This document shows, in pieces, positions 37,601-47,850 of a stretch of 64,000 bases of DNA. This stretch comes from Aralia elata (Eukaryota > Streptophyta > Magnoliopsida > Apiales > Araliaceae): NCBI GenBank assembly GCA_034770075.1, contig CM068384.1, positions 98,580,433 through 98,644,432 of the forward strand. The letters run 5' to 3'. The number at the start of each line of letters is the position of its first letter. Within the stretch, counting starts at the first letter, position 1. Under the pieces are notes generated by a model, which was not told the DNA's origin, did not search any database, and saw nothing but the letters and a program-made list of their open reading frames with translations. A program made the position numbers and the translations under genes.

Positions 37601-39085
37601 GATTTCAGGGGATATGAATTGGAAAACTTTAAGGTTATGTTTGCAAATTGGAATACTTTAGAGGAAAGGAAATAAAAATTAGGGAAAGGAAATGAAATCT
37701 TAAATTGGAGCTTTCTTAACCATCATCCATGTTCTTGATACTACATATTTAGTAGTATAGACAGACTCATGTTCAGTATGATAGTTTTTTTCTCTTATTT
37801 ATTTTATTATTATTTTTGTTTTCTTTTTCCTTTCTTTTCCTCCACGCTGTTCAAGTTGCAAACATACCCTAAAGGATTTTACGAACATATCCCACATTGA
37901 ATCCAGTTGACAAAAAATACTTTCCTGACTCTTGCCTCTCACTGCATAAGCTCTTGATGTGGAAAACGAAGAGAATGTTTATTGAGTTTTAAACTCATCA
38001 GACCATGTTGACTAATTTTTTAGAGCAAATATTTAACTTGTAGTGCTGTTTGGATGCAGACAAGTTCAGTGGAAATTGAGCGTGTATGTGATCAAGCAGA
38101 TGAAAGTATACTAGAAACTGCTGCAGTCAGTGCTCAACCAGCAAATGGTGGTCCAGAACAGTTGGCTATATTTGTGGTACTAAAGAAAGGATTTGACAGC
38201 AAACCAGACAAGCTAAGAATTAAATTCTCAAGAGCTATCCAAAGCAACCTTAACCCTTTGTTTAAGGTTTGTCCCACTCCCTAAATTCATATAGTTAGTA
38301 ATTCACTTTAATCGTCTGTTTTGTCAGCTTCAGGACTTTTGGACCTCATAATCCTCATATCTTGTTACTTTTTGATTTTCCAAAGGATTTTAAACTTCGT
38401 TGAATTAATTTTCCACAAGAATGTGCAAGTGAGCATGAGTGATAGGTGAGAAGACTAATTTATCCATTGTTTGCGACATGAAAGGTAAAAATGAAGTTCA
38501 TGTTTATATAGTAGGTGTTTCCTCCTGTTAAGAAAAGAAAGAAAATATAAAGAGAAATTCATAAAAATACCTGTGGTGTACCCAAATTATTGAGTCACCA
38601 CCTATGGTTCGGAACTGTCGATTTAGCACCTGTAGTTTGATCTCAAGCTTCAAGTTAGCTCATTTCCATCCCATTTGATAGAAAGTGGACTTCACTCGCC
38701 AAAAAGCAAGTGAATAGCCTTCCAATAGCCATATCCATGCATTAATTGTCCAAAATTGTAGCTAAATCGCCGAGGCTTATATTAATCCATGACCCAACTT
38801 TTGGTTTTAACACAACTTTTTGGAAATTAATTACGTTGTGAGCCTACATTTTCATTTTCTTAGAGTTAAATTGTTTGCAGGAAGTTACAAATCATTGGAG
38901 AAAGTTGAAAATTCTCCTGATTTTCTCTTTGAAAAATTCCCGTTATGATTATGCTTGTGTTTGATTAACAGGTGAACATTGTCAAGATTATTACAGAGTT
39001 CCCTCGAACAGCTTCAAATAAGTTACTAAGAAGAGTATTAAGGGATCAACTGAAGCATGAGCTTCACTTTGTGAGTAAAATATAG
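30827..39085 (+). CDS. AAE18: Peroxisomal acyl-activating enzyme, AAE18/AAE17 type
   Basis: An AMP-forming acyl-CoA synthetase-like enzyme of the ANL superfamily; Arabidopsis AAE18 is peroxisomal and is linked to 2,4-DB activation. Fourteen exons keep phase: 30827-31104, 32613-32742, 32834-33093, 33413-33614, 34071-34111, 34666-34794, 34944-35017, 35119-35339, 35570-35664, 35751-35967, 36420-36545, 37425-37523, 38060-38266 and 38972-39085. They give 730 aa, matching the family (about 720-730). The acetyl-CoA-synthetase-type N-terminal part includes PPLYWFPSLYES. The phosphate loop SSGTTGDPKAIPW is near residues 367-379 and GGTEL near 508. RHGDII and GRADDTMNLGGIK lie near 595-624. The A10 motif PRTASNK has the catalytic Lys near 710. 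The protein ends VSKI, a possible PTS1. Intron 2 is GC-AG; the others are GT-AG. Intron 1 carries a 78-bp (AT)n run and two MITEs. AAE17 versus AAE18 rests on synteny with TAF7. Confidence 0.93.
31316..31393. repeat. (AT)n microsatellite in AAE intron 1
   Basis: About 78 bp of uninterrupted AT dinucleotides, the longest in the window. Such length usually makes the locus highly polymorphic. Confidence 0.95.
31401..31563. mobile_element. Short MITE in AAE intron 1
   Basis: CTTATAGGGCATACACCATC...TATACCA on the left pairs with TGGTATAGATGATGTATGTC...CTATAAG on the right, giving 27-bp inverted repeats with few mismatches around a body of about 110 bp. Confidence 0.6.
31668..31935. mobile_element. 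Decayed Stowaway-like MITE in AAE intron 1
   Basis: ATAAGACCATTGTTGATTTT with GTCAACTTAAGAGATTTTCA on the left is mirrored by CAAAAGTCAATAATGATCTT with ATAATTTAGAACCGTGG on the right. A similar half element (AGGATCAAAATTGATTTTTT) sits in intron 3 at about 33,302-33,385. Confidence 0.5.
36745..36870 (+). mobile_element. Possible SINE in AAE intron 11
   Basis: TTGGCTAAGTTCACTAAGTGG resembles a pol III A box region and TTGTTCAAATCCCC a B box, followed by CTATCAAAAAAAGAAGAAAG as an A-rich tail. No target-site duplication could be found, so this call is weak. Confidence 0.35.
37630..37873. mobile_element. MITE in AAE intron 12
   Basis: AAGGTTATGTTTGCAAATTGG and TTCAAGTTGCAAACATACCCT are imperfect terminal inverted repeats about 240 bp apart. 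The end motif GTTATGTTTG is shared with the element at 17,103. Confidence 0.55.
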
Positions 39086-41058
39086 CCATAATTTCTACCA
39101 TGTGATAATGTTTGAAACTGGGTAAGATTCCTGGAATTGTTATTCCTGCTGTTATATTGTGACTTCAAAGTTCAAACTACTGCAAAATAAATGTCAAATT
39201 ATTGCTAAAGAATTTAGCCAAAAAAAAATGAATAATAATTAATGCTAAAGTATTATTGGCCTTTTCATTGGGCCAAACTTGTTTGGTAACTCAGCCTACT
39301 CTAATGTTTCTTTTCTATCAGACTGCATTGATCTTCTGCATCATCTCAAGTTTACTACTGAGAATAGGACTAGATTGAACAATGCTATGTATGATAATTA
39401 TTAAAAAATTGGGTACTCTATTGGGCTGATATGGACTATGTATTTCTTTCTTGGTTTCTTTTTTTCTTTTTATATGGAAAACCTCAAACTCATTTCTGAG
39501 ACCCATAATATGAATTTATGAAAGATAGAAAGAAAAAAAGCCGGTTAACTCAACGTAAAAAAAGTCCATTAGGTTAGTTTTTAGATCAAAAATAAGGGAG
39601 TGTTTACTAACAGCAAAAGGTTAACATCTCTCTGTCCTTTTTAGTAATAGTAAACATCAGGTAACTTCGTGCTGTAAAACAATAGGTTGGTAATGAAGGG
39701 CAATGTACTAACAAAGCGCAACTTTATTAGCCCTTTACTTGGAAAAAAACTGGAAGAAGGGCGAGAAAGAAAGGTTGTCTACTACATTTAGGGACGGGAC
39801 TGATCCTGAAAGAGAGGTTTTTCTTTCTGGTTATGAAATTGCTTAAATTGAAAAGCAAGTCGATAATGCCATAAGTCAACCGGGTAGGTGAGACGAGAGT
39901 CCTTCACTGCACTCGAGAGAAGGGATTATCTCCAATCTAGTTGTAAGGCCTTATCACCTTATTTGTATTAGTAGTTGAAGTGTAGGACGGCTAATTAAGG
40001 AAAAACTTTAATACATGCATCGGAAGACTAGAACATGTTTAATAAGCGTTAGTCAACCTCGGGAGTACCACAATTTACTTTTTCAACCTGAGATTCTCTT
40101 TTTCCGCATGACCATGGATATGGGCTGATAATAACACAAGAAAAATACCTACAAAATAAAACTTGTATAAAAGAAATTCATATCACATATTGAGCCATGT
40201 ATGCTTGTAAACCTGATGCACTTTAAAAAACATATCTTAAGGGTCCTCTGGTCACAACTAAAATAACTTAACCCCACTAAATTATTGGCAGCAATTTGAA
40301 ACGGACTCTTCAGTGTCCAAGACCCGTTAATTAGTATCTATTTAAACTAATTGGATTCAAAAAGATCAAAGGGAAATGAGATTTATAAATTTTGTGTGAC
40401 AGTTGAATTGAGATTAGCGTGGAATTTTAAACAATAAAATTGAATAAATTAATGTGAATTTTTTTTAATTCTCTTCTATCCCAATTTCGGTATTTAATAT
40501 CACTCTCGTCACACATTTAACAAAACCCAAGACGACAAGACCAAATATGACGGTCTAATAAAAAGTCTTTCTTTATTAAGTCACTTGGTCACATTCAAAT
40601 CTATACCTCAGCATAGAGGCGCCTATCAAAAAAATACTAAAGTCAGCACAAACATTATATTATGTAGGTAGATTTCTTTGGACTTTATTGCAATAAACTT
40701 AAGTGATAAGGATTAACTTGCAAAATGTTAGGATCAGAAGACCTCTTAAACCCTTTATTTGCATATTGGTAGACTGGTAGTTCAGTGTATATACTATATA
40801 GCACATGTTTTATTGTACATGTAGTCAAACATCCAAACAGAGAAAATCACTACAAGTACATGAACACAGTTCGAAGAAGAACAGATGTAAAGATAAATGA
40901 AAAATTCTAGATATAACCTGTATATATATATCCACAAAATCCAGAAGAATAATTAAAAGAAAAGCCTAATGAATCCATATACAAATATATACCAAATCAG
41001 AAAAAAAATACAAAAAAATAAATAACTAAAGATAAAGAGGAAAAAAGATGCAATCTTC
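39086..41058. other. Intergenic region between AAE and the polyamine transporter
   Basis: These 1.97 kb lie between two convergent genes, so both 3' UTRs fall here. No further gene is recognisable. A GTGAGT donor-like hexamer overlaps the last AAE codons at 39,071-39,076. No MITE with clear ends was seen. Confidence 0.55.
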
Positions 41059-42600
41059 CTAATCTTGACCCTCGACCTCATTCTTGTCGCTATAGTTCTT
41101 GAACTTGATCCAATTATTTGATTTGCATAGCTTCATAAGAAAGAACCAAACAATCCCAGCCACAGTCAACACACCACTCACCAAATAAACATTCCTAGTG
41201 CCAACAGCCATTACATAAATCAAAAACCCTGATGGAACCAAGCACATTATCACCAGCCCCAGCATCGGCAACGGAACTTTATACGGCCTCACCACCGCCG
41301 GCATCTTCCTCCTCAGCCATAAAAATGAAGCAAATTCTAATAACATCCCCAAACTATACAAAAAATTCACTGAAGCAATAATATCTGTAAAATTCATATA
41401 AGAAACTGCCAATGTAATCAATGTAGATAATAAAATCCCAACCCAAGGTGTGTTAAACCACTTGGACCTTACTCCGAAAAATCCAGGAACAACCCCTAAA
41501 TCCGCCATACCAAGTGTTTGATAAGCACAACTGGTCAATTGAGCTTCAAAAAGTCCGATGGCCGACAAAACTGCACCGATCTCAATCCAATATTTCAACC
41601 ATTTTCCGGCAAGGATTTCGGCCACATCTGCCGAATACCCATCAACCCATTTTTGTTGATCAAGTGGTATAGCCCCAGTGCCAGCCAAAAGGGGAATCAA
41701 ATAAGCCAAGCAGGTCAAAAGCCCAGCTGAAAAAAGTGCCTTGGGGAATGTTTTTTGGGGCTGATCAACTTCGCCAGCTAAAGTACTAGCATTGTCCCAA
41801 AAATTAAGGTTCCAAAAAAGGGTATTGAAAAACAGAGTCCAATCTTTTTCCTTACTACCTAAACTGATCCATCTTTTAGGCTGAATTTTGGGAATTGAAA
41901 CCAAAGAAAGTACTACAAATGGACTAAGAGAAACAATACCCAAACAAACTGCAGTATAACCCACAATAGTTAAACCCACAATAGTTAAACCTGTATAATT
42001 GAGAAACGAAAGAAATGTAGTTGATATAAAAATTGCAAGATATCTAGGCCAACCAGAAGAAAATACCGGAAAAACAAGCTTGAGATAATCAATGCATAAA
42101 GCTGGGTATGAAGCTAAATTAATCACACCACTGAGCAGTTTCCATGAACCCATGAGAGATCCCCAAAAGGGGCCAAAAGCTTTATGTGCCCATATGACAA
42201 ATCCGCCATTTCCCGGAAAGGCAGTGGCGAGCTCCGCCGTAACCAGCGCTTCCGGTATGCTCCAGATGAACGGAAAAATAAGGAAACCCAGAATAGCAAA
42301 AAGGGGCCCAGCCGCGCCGACGGAGTTTTCCTCGCCGTAGGGGCCGCCGGCGACTTCGAAGTAGATGAGGAAGATTAGAGGGATTAGAGCTAGCTTTTTT
42401 GGGTTTTTGGTGGTGGGTGTTTTTGAGTTTTCATTGATATCACCAATGAGAGATGAGGAGAGAGAAACTTGAGTGTTTTCCATGGAGGAATTTGGGTTTT
42501 TCTGTAGTGATTGGGCTTTTTCATTGGTGGAGATTGGTTGTTGGATTTCATGATTCATTATTGGTGGTGAATCTTTGACTGACAAGCTAGTGAATTTCAC
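41059..42600 (-). CDS. PUT4: Polyamine uptake transporter, LAT/APC family (PUT4-like)
   Basis: A membrane amino-acid/polyamine permease; plant PUT proteins import putrescine, spermidine and spermine with protons, and some also carry paraquat. It is a single uninterrupted frame of 513 aa. A hydrophilic N-terminus of about 68 residues is rich in Ser, Asn and Gln. About 12 hydrophobic segments then begin at KLALIPLIFLIYFEVAGGPY. The family signature GGPYGEENSVGAAGP lies at residues 85-99. Other conserved parts are PEALVTAELATAFPGNGGFV, WNLNFWDNASTLAGEVDQP, SCAYQTLGMADLGVVPGFF and RRKMPAVVRPYKVPLP. The tail is short and charged (NEVEGQD). The intronless structure fits this family. A 15-bp tandem duplication gives GLTIVGLTIVG at about residues 204-214. 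The next in-frame Met, at residue 15, could also serve as start. PUT4 rather than PUT1-3 or PUT5 is inferred from the IQM2 neighbourhood. Confidence 0.93.
   Translation of the reverse strand: MKFTSLSVKDSPPIMNHEIQQPISTNEKAQSLQKNPNSSMENTQVSLSSSLIGDINENSKTPTTKNPKKLALIPLIFLIYFEVAGGPYGEENSVGAAGPLFAILGFLIFPFIWSIPEALVTAELATAFPGNGGFVIWAHKAFGPFWGSLMGSWKLLSGVINLASYPALCIDYLKLVFPVFSSGWPRYLAIFISTTFLSFLNYTGLTIVGLTIVGYTAVCLGIVSLSPFVVLSLVSIPKIQPKRWISLGSKEKDWTLFFNTLFWNLNFWDNASTLAGEVDQPQKTFPKALFSAGLLTCLAYLIPLLAGTGAIPLDQQKWVDGYSADVAEILAGKWLKYWIEIGAVLSAIGLFEAQLTSCAYQTLGMADLGVVPGFFGVRSKWFNTPWVGILLSTLITLAVSYMNFTDIIASVNFLYSLGMLLEFASFLWLRRKMPAVVRPYKVPLPMLGLVIMCLVPSGFLIYVMAVGTRNVYLVSGVLTVAGIVWFFLMKLCKSNNWIKFKNYSDKNEVEGQD
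41961..41990 (-). repeat. 15-bp tandem duplication within the transporter gene
   Basis: CCACAATAGTTAAAC occurs twice in direct succession with no mismatch. On the coding strand this duplicates the five residues GLTIV in frame, inside a predicted membrane helix. Confidence 0.95.
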
Positions 42601-43230
42601 CAGACTGAGTGAAATCCTTGTGTTTCACCATGAACAAGTACTGTTTTCACTTTTGACACCTTTAAAGAATTTTGGATTTGGATTTGGATTTGGATTTGAA
42701 TGTGGCACAAGGATCTGATTTGTAGGGAAGATTATCTACCATATCGGAATTACCTTTTATCTTGTAGAGAAAAATTATCCACCATTTATGTTCTTTTGTT
42801 TATTTTTATTTTATTTTAATTTTTGGTCTTCGCATCATGGCTAGAACCAAAGCTCTATTTTGGACTCTCAATAATTATATATTTAAAATATAGAAAAAAT
42901 ATTAAGAGTAAATAAATAATATATATTTAAAGAAAAATATATTAATGATTAACTTTTAGTTTATCAAATCTGTTTTCATAATGGATACCTTTAGTTAATT
43001 AATATTTCTGAAAAAAAGAAACTTACATATTAGTGATTAATTTTCAAAAATTTGAAGATAACTTGTTATTTTACAATAATCTACTCCTTTATAGGAGTGC
43101 TTTCCTAATTAGTCATACAATAACATTCTAACATAAAAATCATGATTAGGATTTTACTTAATTTTGGACTCTAAATAAGTATATATTAAAAATATTATGA
43201 TTAAATAATAATTAATGATTAAAAACAAAT

Positions 43231-43265
<35 letters not shown>

Positions 43266-43500
43266 TATAGAAGTTATGGTTGAAAAAAAGTGCCAAGTTA
43301 TTAGGAGCTATTTCAAATTGAGTTAATTGCAAATAAGCATATGTGATTTATTCAAAATTATTTGTAGCCACTTGTAATTTAGAAATGAACTTTCGACCAC
43401 TTGTGATTTCATAAATATAATATACTCTCAGTCTCTCACTCTATTAGTAACGATGTTAACAAAAGCTAACAGATGATGTGTAAGTACGTTACTACCCTCC
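42601..43500. other. Upstream region of the transporter gene
   Basis: This holds the presumed promoter and 5' UTR of the PUT gene. A short (GGATTT)n run occurs at about 42,673-42,697. Beyond 42,830 the sequence is AT-rich with no gene, and a (GT)n run lies at 43,245-43,264. No confident TATA box was identified. Confidence 0.45.

Positions 43501-43506
<6 letters not shown>

Positions 43507-43552
<46 letters not shown>
43507..43552. repeat. (AT)n microsatellite
   Basis: About 46 bp of AT dinucleotides. A second (AT)n(AC)n compound run lies at 43,915-43,964 and abuts the left end of the long-TIR element. Confidence 0.95.
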
Positions 43553-43556
<4 letters not shown>

Positions 43557-43913
43557 CTATTCCATAGCATATGTTAGCTATGGACACTATTCTAATTAGC
43601 AAGCTGATCTGTGACCGTCCATTGTATGGTCCTAAGGGTGTGAGATTGAATAAAGCTTGGGTCTGGCCGTAGGTAGGAACTGAGGCTAGTACAACTCTTA
43701 CTAGCCAACCAGAATAATAACTATTATACCAGATTGCAGGGAAATAAAAAAAAGAGATGGGCTTGGTCACAGGTAGGACATGCGGCCAGAATATTCCTTT
43801 ACTCCTAATGTTCCATCCTCAGTGTAATAGTTAATATTTTAGCTGATTCTTCCAAAATCAGTTTTTTTAGAGTGAGCGGGAATTTTTTTTTTTCAAAAAT
43901 CAGTTATGTTTTG

Positions 43914-43964
<51 letters not shown>

Positions 43965-43969
43965 TAGAG

Positions 43970-45290
43970 GCAATGATCTATAATATTTATTTGCTATGAA
44001 TTAAAAAATGGCAAATACCATCTCAAGCGTTCCATCATAAAAATTAAGGGATGAGATTCAAAAAGATGCCTCGCCGTCCGCTAGAATTTCTAGCGGACTG
44101 GATAAAAATTTGATTTGGACAATTATGCCCCCCATCATACCCCTGTCAGTAAAAAAAAATAACAACAAGTCCACTAGAGTTTACTAACGGATTGCATATT
44201 GCTCTCCCATGTTTGTGATTTGCTCTCCCATTTTCTCTCTTGATTTTCGAATTAGAGTCCCATTTTCTCTCTTGATTTCGAATTAGAGTCCCATTTTCTC
44301 GATTGATTTTTGAATTGGGGACTGTTGCAAGATTTGCGATTTGAAATCGCTCTCCTATTTTCTCTCTCGATTTACGAATTGGGGCTATTTCAAGATTTGT
44401 GATTTGAATCGCTCTTGGGGCTGCTGCGATTTGCTCTCCTTGTTGCGATTTGGAATTGAAATCATTTTCTCTCCTTGTTGTGATTCCGATTTCGAATTGG
44501 GGCTGCTGCGGTTTGTATGGATTTAGAGCGATTTCAAATTGGGGCTACTGCGATTTGCTCTCTTTACTTATCTGTTTGATATTTTAGCAACTTTGATTTC
44601 ATAGTACGGTTAAATGAGAGAAGGAGAAGGAGGGCAGATGGTTCTACACACAAACAATGTTTTTCTGGTAAATAAATTACTACATTTACTACTGAACTTG
44701 GTTATTTTGCAAGTAGTTTGATTTATATCATGATTTGAAAGTCATAGTTTTTCTATATGCCTGAGAATTGCTTATTCATGTATAACTTTTAATTTATGTT
44801 ACTTCCTAGATTTATTATAACACTAACATTAAGTTTCTTAGATCAATTTTGGGATATAAATAAAATGTACATGATGGACTTCCATTCGGAGACAGAGGTA
44901 TAGTGTAAGGTTATTTTGATTTGGATGTATTTGATTTTGATTTAAAGGATATGCAAGATGTTTTGCTGTAATGGGAATGTTTGAAAGATGTTTGTTGTTG
45001 CTGGAATGTTTGAAAGATGCTTGCTGTTTGCTGCAATGTTTTGAAAGGCTACCACGTCCGCTAGAATTTCTAGCAGACTAATTAGCGGACTAATTAAATC
45101 AATGTTGGCCTGAGCTTGACTTATTGTAAATTGGGGGTATAATTGGTAATAATTTGTAATTTACCAGTCCGCTAGAATTTCTAGCGGACGACGACGCATC
45201 TTTTTGAATCTCATCCCTTAATTTTTGTAATGGAAGGTAAAGATACTATTTGCTAATTTTTGATACATACCAAATAGATGTTATGGATCA
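43970..45290. mobile_element. Long-TIR element (about 130-bp ends), possible Mutator-like nonautonomous transposon
   Basis: The left arm CAATGATCTATAATATTTAT ... AAAATTAAGGGATGAGATTC ... CTAGCGGACT is mirrored at the right by AGTCCGCTAG ... GAATCTCATCCCTTAATTTT ... ATGGATCAATG. The inner part of each arm holds the exact palindrome CGCTAGAATTTCTAGCG (44,080 and 45,170), with a near copy at about 45,060. The interior (about 44,200-44,560) has degenerate repeats of CTCTCCCATTTTCTCTCTTG and GAATTGGGGCTGCTGCGATT that are not TE-like and may be captured host sequence. There is no transposase. TSDs are obscured by AC/AT microsatellites on both sides. Confidence 0.65.
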
Positions 45291-45762
45291 ATGTCCACAC
45301 ACACACACACACCCCACATATATATATATATATAATTGCCATACACGCTGCACAATTTTTTTTAAATTCTAAATTAGCAACCATTTCACCATGAAGCTTA
45401 AATTGTTTCATGGTAAAATTACTAAATAAATTTTACATTGTTTTTTAAATTTTAAAATAGACGGATAAGAAAAGAGAGTGACAGAAGACTTGAAGTTTTT
45501 GTCCAAATATCTTGTTTTTTAGTATTTTAATAAATATTTTTATTTTTTTGTTCAACTATCTTATTTTTTAGTTTTTAAATAAAACAAAATAGGGGGAAAA
45601 TGATATAAACTTGTCAACGTTTTTTCCCCCCTCAAAGTTTTCTGTCTCCTATAACCTCTATAATACCATCTACTTATTACAAATATAACAAAATTTTAAT
45701 ATAAAGATAAATTAATAATTTAAATGTAAACTTATTTAAATAGCAAAAAAAAAAATGTAAAC

Positions 45763-46045
45763 TTATTTTTTCTTTATATACTTTTTGTGTGGTAGTTATC
45801 CTTTATTTACGAAAAAAAATATAAAAGAATTATTAATATTATACTCAGATCTCATCTTAAAAATGAGAGTCGTACTAATTTATTAAAACTTTTTTCTGCT
45901 AACCAAATTTTTTCTTTATATACTTTTTTTTTTGTGTGCTAATTATCCTTTGGATACGAATAAAAAATATAAAAGAATACTAACATTATACTCAGATCTC
46001 GCCTTGAAATGAGAGTCGTACTAACTTACTAAATTTTTTCTACGA
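45763..46045 (+). repeat. Two-unit tandem repeat, about 140 bp
   Basis: TTTTCTTTATATACTTTTTG ... TTATACTCAGATCTCATCTT ... GAGAGTCGTACTAATTTA is followed by a second copy with ATACTCAGATCTCGCCTTG and GAGAGTCGTACTAACTTA. No coding potential is seen. Confidence 0.75.
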
Positions 46046-46461
46046 ATGTTTAGCACATTTAATGGGTTAAACATATATGTTCTATGTAACTAATGCTATG
46101 GGGAAAAACGAAGAGAAAAGAAAAACAAAAAGAAAAACAAATTATGTTTCCTTAATTAGGATTTAAATTAAAATATATAAAATCATTAAGCTTTGGATAG
46201 TTGTAGAAAAGAAAAAGTGAAGAGTGAAATTTGGGATATTCTATCTTTTGTTAATTGGAGTTTTTTTTTGTTTGTTTTTTTTTTATGAATAATGCTAAGA
46301 ACACAAACTATATACAAAAAACTGTGAACAAATAGTATAAAAAAAGGAAAGAAAATAGGAAGTGAGGACTTACGATTAGATGTTTTACACATTTTTATTG
46401 GTAAGCAATACATGAGTCATATTTTTTGTGCATAATTTTTTGTGTACAATTTTGTGCGCAT

Positions 46462-46463
<2 letters not shown>

Positions 46464-46518
<55 letters not shown>
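46464..46518. repeat. (ATT)n microsatellite
   Basis: About 18 uninterrupted ATT triplets, lying at the right edge of a decayed MITE (46,290-46,463) related to the one at 28,322. The poly-Ile ORFs over it on both strands are artefacts of the repeat. Confidence 0.95.
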
Positions 46519-46802
46519 TCTCTAGACAATCTATATATTGTTGATAAAAAGATTATCCAAAAAATATTGTCACAAGACACAAACTCTTTGTTAAGACAAC
46601 AAATAAGACACCGTTTAGGAGAACTAATCTGAAACTTATCCCAAATAGTGTCATGCGACATTTTTTAGATTATTTTTTTTATTAATAAATAAAAGGAAAC
46701 TTCAATTGGCAAATATATATTTATGCATCAATTCAAAACAATCCAAAAAAAATACAATATAATTTGGTTCGGATCTCATCAATCAATCAATCTATTTATT
46801 TA

Positions 46803-47058
46803 TTCCTCCGTCCCAAATTAATTGCTCAGTTTTGACTTTTTAAATTCAAATTGACTATTTTTATAATTAATAATTAAGCATATATAAATATATTTCTAAA
46901 ATTATAAAAATTGGGGTTAGTAATAAATTGTATATACTTTCTTTTGGTTATAATCTCTTTACCTATATTTTAGCAAAAATAATAAAAAATTAATTTTAAA
47001 AATGATCAATTTAACTTTAAAAGGTCAAAATTGAGCAATTAATTTGGGACGGAGGGAG
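46803..47058. mobile_element. Intact Stowaway MITE, 256 bp
   Basis: The ends TTCCTCCGTCCCAAATTAAT and ATTAATTTGGGACGGAGGGAG are inverted repeats that continue inward through GCTCAGTTTTGAC and its near complement. TA flanks both ends. It is the best preserved Stowaway copy in the window. Confidence 0.85.
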
Positions 47059-47469
47059 TACTATTTTAATTACGAACTTGAAATTTTAATTTCCTTTTTT
47101 TTTTGTTACATGTGGGTAAATTACGGATTTAGATCTCCTCCATTATATTTTTTCACTTTTTTTCTCTCTCTCTCCTGCTCAAGAATTGACACTAAGTTCA
47201 GCCATGGTTTCAAACAATCTCCAAACAAATGTATTGAAGATAATAATAAAATTTTAATAATTGAGAAAAAGGAAGAGAGAGAAAATTCAAGAAAATCAGA
47301 GGCCATACATTGCGGTGGCTGTGGCAATTAAAGCATGCATGTTCCGATCTATATCGGCATGAAATCTACACCCTTGGAGCTAAGAAGAATTAATGATGAT
47401 GGTGTTGTGAAAAATCCGTCCAATTGGGACAATGAAAGACAAAAGGACAATTTAGCCAATTATATATTA

Positions 47470-47850
47470 TATCCGTCCGCCTAATTAATTATATAGCGGA
47501 CGGTAAAATAACTTTGTAGGATTTTATGGATTTTGATTTTGAGAACTCTTTCCTCTTCAATACTCTTAGTAATTACATAAGCAAAAAGGAAGAATTTTCT
47601 TATTTGATCGGTGTACTATCCGCTAATATGTTAATCACCGTCCGCGTAACTAATTTGTGGACAGGTGAAGGTTTTTTGGTCAATAATTGGCTCCACACTA
47701 TTAAAGTGCGGGCTCTTCCATACTAAACTGTTGATGGAGTATATTTTTCATCGTTAGATCTTTGATTGGATGATTAAAATCTGTTGTAAGGATAATCTTA
47801 AATTTATAAATGTGATTATGCATCAACTCATATATATATAGGGTACCAAT
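47470..47850. other. Intergenic stretch with CCGTCCGC inverted motifs
   Basis: ATCCGTCCGCCTAATTAATT with ATATAGCGGACGG (about 47,470-47,502), then ATCCGCTAATATG and CACCGTCCGCGTAAC near 47,620-47,650. They look like fragments of the same element family as the long-TIR element at 44-45 kb. No gene is visible; an open frame at 47,526-47,726 has no recognisable product. Confidence 0.4.

Noticed and set aside
46426..46661. Poly-Ile open frames on both strands
   Set aside because: Pure product of an (ATT)n microsatellite.
47044..47331. 95-codon frame beginning inside a Stowaway end
   Set aside because: The start lies in the MITE terminal repeat, and the frame has low-complexity Phe/Ser/Glu runs with no family resemblance.
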